From Neoceratodus forsteri (lineage: Eukaryota > Chordata > Ceratodontiformes > Ceratodontidae), in contig CM057454.1 of the NCBI GenBank assembly GCA_016271365.2, forward strand, positions 694,105,501 to 694,169,500: a stretch of DNA of 64,000 nt. The letters are read 5' to 3'. Made by a program: the position numbers and the translations under genes. Positions 58,827-64,000 of the stretch are shown here, piece by piece. Below the pieces are notes generated by a model that saw only the letters and a program-made list of their open reading frames with translations, was not told the DNA's origin and searched no databases. Numbering within the stretch: position 1 is the first letter of the stretch; every line of letters begins with the position of its first letter.

Positions 58827-58900
58827 GTTGTCTCTGGAGAATAATGAACTTTCAGTTGTTTAGAATAACACAATCATTTGCACCATTGAGAAACAATCTT

Positions 58901-61330
58901 ACAATGCACTCACTGGCAGTCAAAATACAATAATGAGAGAGAGAATGAAAGATGAAATGTTTTGCCACATAGCCCAAAAATGAAACTAATGCTTTTAAAA
59001 GAAGTACTGTTTTTTTAGGGGGGGTGCTATATTACTTGTGAGAGTTGAAAGAGACTCACATTTATGGCTGTGCTGTGCTACTGACAGCACAAGTAGGTCA
59101 AAAAGATTATGGATGGACTCCCCTGAGCTGTAGTAAAATACAGTCTATTTTTTCACAATGTATCAAGTTGTAGCAAAGCACACAGTTTGAGTGGCAGGCA
59201 AGATGAACACCAAATGTCTTCTTGTCAAGAAAAGGATGAATAGGGATTTCATGTGGCAGAGTGGCACAACCGCACAATGAATAGTTCCTCAGTACTTCTG
59301 CACAGAGCACTGACTCAATTATGCTACAAGAACACACAAGTAAACACATCACATGCAGTTCTGCATCATGCTCCATGCTGCTCTGTCCCAGCCTGATACC
59401 TGCTTGCCTGAACTGATAAACCAAGAAGCTGTTCTACTTGTGCAGGTCAGGCACATGCACAGCGATATTAAGGATGCCACTATGGCATGCAGCCTCATGT
59501 TTCAAAACACCACAGCCACTATATTCAGAGCCATCCACTCTTACCACAAAAACAGGAACACTGAGTGGCACTTAGCCATAGCACAGATATGAACAATATT
59601 CAGACAGTTAGCACACCCTGACAGGAGTGCATTAACTGTCAGAATAGGGGGCTGTGGGTGTGCAGTGCATAGTGAATGTGTGATGTGTTGCCACAGCTCA
59701 GGGCTAAACATGGCTCATAGGAGCCCAATAATGATTCACAGCTCTAATGGCATAGCACTAGGGCTTCTATGGGCCATTTTTAGTTCTATGATGCAAATAA
59801 GTCCTTTTGGGCATGGCATGCAAGGCACTAAGGGCCAGAGTCTGTTAGTGGGAGCCTTCCTTAAGTACCCACAAAAGTGCAAACATGTATAAATTACCAT
59901 AACTCCTCTATCAAAAGTGCATGTTTCATAAACAGATTAATTTTATCAAAAAAAAAAAAAAAACATGGAAAGGCACCAAAAGCAGCAGACATTAGTCACT
60001 ACAAAATATTTGTTCAAGAATTATGTATATACTATAGCAAAGTTCACACCCTTAGGATTAGTTAGCTAATTTATTAGCCCAAGTGGCTAGTGATCACATA
60101 ATAGGTGTATGCCTATAAATCCAATATTTATAATGATTTGTATGCACATGGCTAGTTGCTGTAAAGGATAAACAACATTTTCAGATATGTCTTTATCAGT
60201 AATGCGGCTAGTAGGAAAAGGTGCTCAGTAATGAAATTACATTGTGATCACTAGCTTGTTGGCATGTGATCAACCATTAGCTAAGATGGTTACTAATTTT
60301 GCTTTAATAAGACTGAAAGTATTTTACAGTCAGTGTCTAACACATCAGTGATCCATCATAATCAGTCTACCACTGGCACCTAATTCATAGTAAAACACAG
60401 TAACCAAAATATAGTGTTAATACAGTGTTCATATGGAAGAAAATCTAGGATACTTTTTATGATACATAAGGGTCTGTCCACAGTAATGGGGGACATATGT
60501 GGGACATGACTGTGGAAAAATAAATGTTGTCATTTCTTTCTTCTTTCACTATCAATACTTTACCCTTAATGTCCTTTACTAAAAGTGTAAACAGGAAGAT
60601 AATATAACTTGTGGTTTTCTGAGTACAGTCCCTAATGTTTGGAAATAGTAACCAGGTAATGTACGTAACAGGGACAGAGAATATGTTAACTAGAAAAAAA
60701 GTTATGTATAAATATTTTTGAATCTCTGCATGAATTTGCAGTACTTTAACTTGTTTAGTTAATTCACTAAGCAACACCAAAATATTTGCATGCAAAAGAA
60801 TGTGATAACCATCAATCTAACACGTGGAAGAGAATTACGGGGCAAAGTAATTTCTAAGTTTTCCCTCACCAACATTTCTTGGGTAATCACAGATTAAAAT
60901 GCATGTGTACATAACTGGGGATAAGAGTAGATGATATTTAAAACTTTTTTTGATCACTTTAAAAATTTAACTCTAAAAATCTGTGAAAAAGTGTTTCATT
61001 AACGTATGTAACAGGACAGAGAAAAATTCAAAAACTTTAAGCAGTCCCAGAAAACATTGTGGAAAAAAGAAAATCAGGCAACTGGAGTCTTTTATTCTTT
61101 TCCACTTTATGTTTAATGTCTAAAGTTATGACTCAATCATCATAAAAGTTCTACGGTTGCATACCATCACCACAAAGGAAGCTCATAATACAACAAATTC
61201 ACTATACTAACTAGAAATACCAGACACACCAAGTAAAATTAACTAAAACCCTAACTATAACACCACAATATACACATTACATACATTGCTTATTACAGAC
61301 CTAATACCTCCAACAAATGTACATATGTAC
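58901..61330. other. About 2.4 kb without recognisable genes
   Basis: A 79-codon frame at 59353-59592 and a 112-codon minus frame at 60457-60795 show no motifs I recognise. AT-rich, with an A-run at 59949-59964. Confidence 0.45.
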
Positions 61331-61336
61331 ATCTGG

Positions 61337-61775
61337 CAGACCCCATGTGACAGCATAACTGAATCCACCAGACAGTGACTCACTCAAGCCAGTGTGCGCA
61401 GTACACCACTTGCAAACACACCAGCACCCCATGAGAGATTGACCAGGGACCTGGCACACCCCAGGTGACAGTGTAATTGAATCCATTAGAGCAGAACATG
61501 GGTGCTTGCCTACAGTGACTCAGTCTAGCAGGTGAGTGCAGTACACAGACTGCATACCCACCAGGGCCCCATGAAGATTGATCAGGGACCTGGCAGACCC
61601 CAGGTGATGGCGTAACTAAATCCACCAGATGAGAATCCTGGCACTGATCCATTAACTCAAGTCAAGCTACTGTGTGCAGTACGCCAGTTGCACACCCACC
61701 AGGGCCCCATGAAAGATTGACCAGGGACTTGGCAAACCCCAGGTAATGACATAACTGAATCCACCAGATGAGAAC
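61337..61775. repeat. Tandem array, ~116-141-bp units, about 3.3 copies
   Basis: GCASACCCCAKGTRAYRGYR-type unit starts near 61337, 61453, 61594 and 61732; each unit has AACTGAATCCACC and, later, CCATGARAGATTGACCAGGG. Confidence 0.88.
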
Positions 61776-61799
61776 AGATGATAATGTGGGCAACCCACT

Positions 61800-62060
61800 A
61801 GATTGGAAACAAAATGGAGGCAGACACAGACACAATCACTGAATTGCAAACAAAATGTAGGCAGGCACGGACACAAGCACTGGATTGCAAACAAAATGGA
61901 GGCACACATGGACACCCATCGGCTTGCAAACCAAATGGAGACACACATGACTGCAGCAACTGGCTTGTTAACAAAATGGAGGTAAGCATGGACACCCACA
62001 GAATTGCAAACAAAAGGGAGGCATGCCCAGACACCAACAGGATTGCAAGCAAAATAGAGG
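61800..62060. repeat. Minisatellite, ~40-bp units, seven copies
   Basis: GCAAACAAAATGGAGGC-type anchors near 61805, 61846, 61887, 61925, 61967, 62006 and 62045. Open on one plus-strand frame for much of its length, but with a simple repeated peptide and no start context; treated as non-coding. Confidence 0.92.
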
Positions 62061-62074
62061 CACTATTCCCATCC

Positions 62075-64000
62075 CCCTCCAGATCCATGTCAGCAGTCCC
62101 TTGGGCTTGGTAGACCATTCTTCAATTCTGCAACCCTGTCAGTAGCTCCCTGAACCAAGATCAGTCCCACCCCCCTCCACATCAGCCCTGTGGTATGTGA
62201 GGTCAGTCCCATTTCCCTCCCCAGTCCCTGGAGCCTTGTGGCACACTCCTAAAATGCTCCAGCCATGTAAGCAGTCCCATGGGACTCAAGGTCAGTAACA
62301 CCCCCTCCCCATCAGCCCTCTGGCATGTGAGGTCAATCCCATCTATCTCCCCATGGCCTGGTGGCAGACTCCTAAAATTCTTCAGCCCTGTTGCAGTCCT
62401 GTGGGATCCAAGGGCAGTTCCAAACCCTCCCTATCAATCCCCTGTCACATGAGGTAAGTCCCATCCACATCCCCAGTCCATGGGGCCTGGTGCAACACTG
62501 CAACAAATCTGCAGTCCCATGGAACCCAGAATCAGTCCCGGCTTTTCCTCATTAGACCCCTGGAACATGAATTCAGTCCCATTCTTCTCCTATGTCCCTG
62601 GAGCCTTGCAACACACTCCAACAAATCCACAGTCCCATGGAACCCACGGTAAGGTCCATTCTCCTCCCCATTAGCCCCTGGCATGTAAGGTCAGTACCAT
62701 CCCCCTCCCAGTCCCTGGGGTCTTTTTGGCACACTCCTAAAACTCTCTAGCCCTGTCAGCAGTCCCATAGTATCCAAGGTCAGTCCCACCCCCCCCATCA
62801 GTTGCCATGGCCCATGAGTTCAGCTCCAGCCCCTTTGCAGTTCCTAGGGTCTGGTGGTGAACACCTAAATTTTCCAGCCCTGTAAGCAGTCCCATGTGAC
62901 CCAAGGTCAGTCCCACCCCCATCCCCATGAGCCCCCTGGCACAGAGGTTAGTCCCATCCCCCCAAGTCCCTTGGGCCTGGTGGCACACTCCAGAAAATCC
63001 TCAGTCCCATTGGACAAAGGGCAGTCCCACATCCCCATCATCCCCAGGCATGTGAGGTCTATCCCATCCCTCCCAGTCTCAGGGGCCCTAATGGCACACT
63101 CTGACAAACCTACAGTCCCATGGAACTGAAGGTCAGTCCCACTCCTCCCCATCAGCCCCCTTGCACATGAGGTCAGTCCCATCCCACTCCCCAGTCCCTG
63201 GGGCCTGGTGGGACACTTCAACAAATCCACTACCATGGAGCCCAAGGTAAGTCCCACCCTCCTTCAAATCATCCTCCCGGCATGTAAGGCCAGTCTCACC
63301 CCCTTCCCCAGGCCCTGGGGCCTGGTGGCACACTTCAACAAATCCACTGCCCCATGAAGCCAAAGGTAAGTCCCACCTCCTCCAAATCAGCCCCCTGGTA
63401 TGAAAGATCAGTGTCATCCCACTCCCCAGTCCCTGGGGCCTGGTGGCACTCTTCAACAAATCCACTACCATGGAGCCCAAGGTAAGTCCCACCCTCCTTC
63501 AAATCATCCTTCTGGCATGTAAGGCCAATCTCACCCCCTTCCCCAGGCCCTGGGACCTGGTGGCACACTTCAACAAATCCACTGTCCCATGAAGCCCAAG
63601 GTAAGTCCCACCCTCCTTCAAATCATCCTTCTGGCATGTAAGGCCAATCTCACCCCCCTCCCCAGGCCCTGGGACCTGGTGGCACACTTCAACAAATCCA
63701 CTGTCCCATGAAGCCCAAGGTAAGTCCCACCTCCTCCAAATCAGCCCCCCTGGTATGAAAGATCATTATCATCCCCCTCCCCAGTCCCTGGGGCCTGGTG
63801 GTTCATGCCTAAAACTCTCCAGCCCCATCAGCAGACCCATGGTACCCAAGGTCAGTTCCACCCCCTCACCATCAGCCCCCTGGGATTTAAGGTTAGTCCC
63901 ATCCCCCTCCCAGTCCTGGAGGCTGCTGGTACACTCCTAAAACTCTCCAGACCTATCAGCAGTCCATTGGTACCCAAGGTCAATTCCACCCCCCTCCTCA
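62075..64000. repeat. Satellite-like array, ~117-127-bp units, runs off window end
   Basis: The unit has the order CAGTCCCATGGAACCCAAGG, then TCAGTCCCACCCCC, CAGCCCCCTGGCATGTGAGG, CCCTGGGGCCTGGTGGCACA and CTCCTAAAACTCTCCAG. Unit starts fall near 62888, 63113, 63230, 63347, 63465, 63582, 63700, 63832 and 63959 (the 62888-63113 interval holds two units). Earlier units back to 62075 are more diverged. Two unit types alternate in 63230-63760 (see findings). Confidence 0.92.

Larger units (their letters stand above)
53466..58900 (-). mobile_element. Second hAT transposon, minus strand, interrupted by a family P copy
   Basis: The 3' end at 53466 is TAGGGTGACCATATTTC, followed later by AAAGTGGGACA: a GGGTGACCATA...GGGACA end known from vertebrate hAT elements. 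The transposase remains lie at 55205-58826. I did not find the matching 5' terminal repeat, so the upper boundary is only the start codon region. Two microsatellites and a 2-copy tandem repeat sit in the 3' half. Confidence 0.7.

Noticed and set aside
59353..59592. 79-codon frame considered as a transposon accessory protein
   Set aside because: No Myb/SANT or other motif seen; not supportable.
61800..62060. CRISPR-like regular repeats
   Set aside because: Units are contiguous imperfect copies without unique spacers, and the context is a vertebrate-type genome.
62737..63687. Gly-rich minus-strand frames over the terminal array
   Set aside because: Follow the ~120-bp DNA unit; no start or splice context.

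Overview
The window looks like intergenic or intronic DNA from a large, transposon-rich, non-mammalian vertebrate genome. An amphibian or lungfish-like host is my best guess. That guess rests on the mix of elements only (CR1-type LINEs, an L1-like LINE with ORF1 and ORF2, L2-like LINEs, a Penelope-like fragment, two hAT transposase pseudogenes, a TTAA-flanked T2/Kolobok-like element, CORE-SINEs). I found no host protein-coding gene, rRNA or tRNA gene that I can support. Almost every long reading frame is a transposon remnant or an artefact of tandem DNA repeats.

Layout. 1-0.9 kb: end of a composite repeat (called family P here). 1.76-2.32 kb: A-rich minisatellite. 2.3-3.7 kb: another P copy split by a CR1 3' fragment. 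3.7-6.17 kb: a minus-strand CR1 split by a plus-strand CR1. 6.17-6.47 kb: MITE-like inverted repeat. 6.5-7.8 kb: P copy. 8.1-8.9 kb: long inverted repeat, then a T-rich array to 9.5 kb. 9.65-13.2 kb: two L2-like LINEs. 14.5-16 kb: 80-bp minisatellite region. 16.3-16.7 kb: nested inverted repeats. 17.66-18.53 kb: T2/Kolobok-like element. 22.6-22.9 kb: Penelope-like RT. 23.4-25.3 kb: the best P copy. 25.35-27.9 kb: CR1 ORF2. 28.2-30.2 kb: minus-strand CR1.

31.47-39.66 kb is a nested stack: a plus-strand CR1 (esterase ORF1, EN, RT) is interrupted by a minus-strand CR1-type LINE, which is interrupted by a hAT element that carries a CORE-SINE and a LINE tail. 41.3-53.35 kb is a CGGBP1-type hAT transposon with an intron-containing transposase gene; a 6.9-kb L1 landed in its last codons and left an 11-bp target duplication. 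53.47-58.83 kb is a second hAT on the minus strand, broken by a family P copy. 61.3-64.0 kb holds three successive tandem arrays; the last runs off the window end.

The most unusual item is family P. It combines a shared left-end motif, tandem ~297-bp monomers that are themselves palindromes, a ~70-bp exon-like block followed by a ~101-107-bp GT...AG intron-like block at matching positions in five copies, and GC-rich hairpin units. I do not recognise it. None of the elements appears to have intact coding capacity; the region reads as layers of dead insertions whose relative order can be worked out from which element interrupts which.
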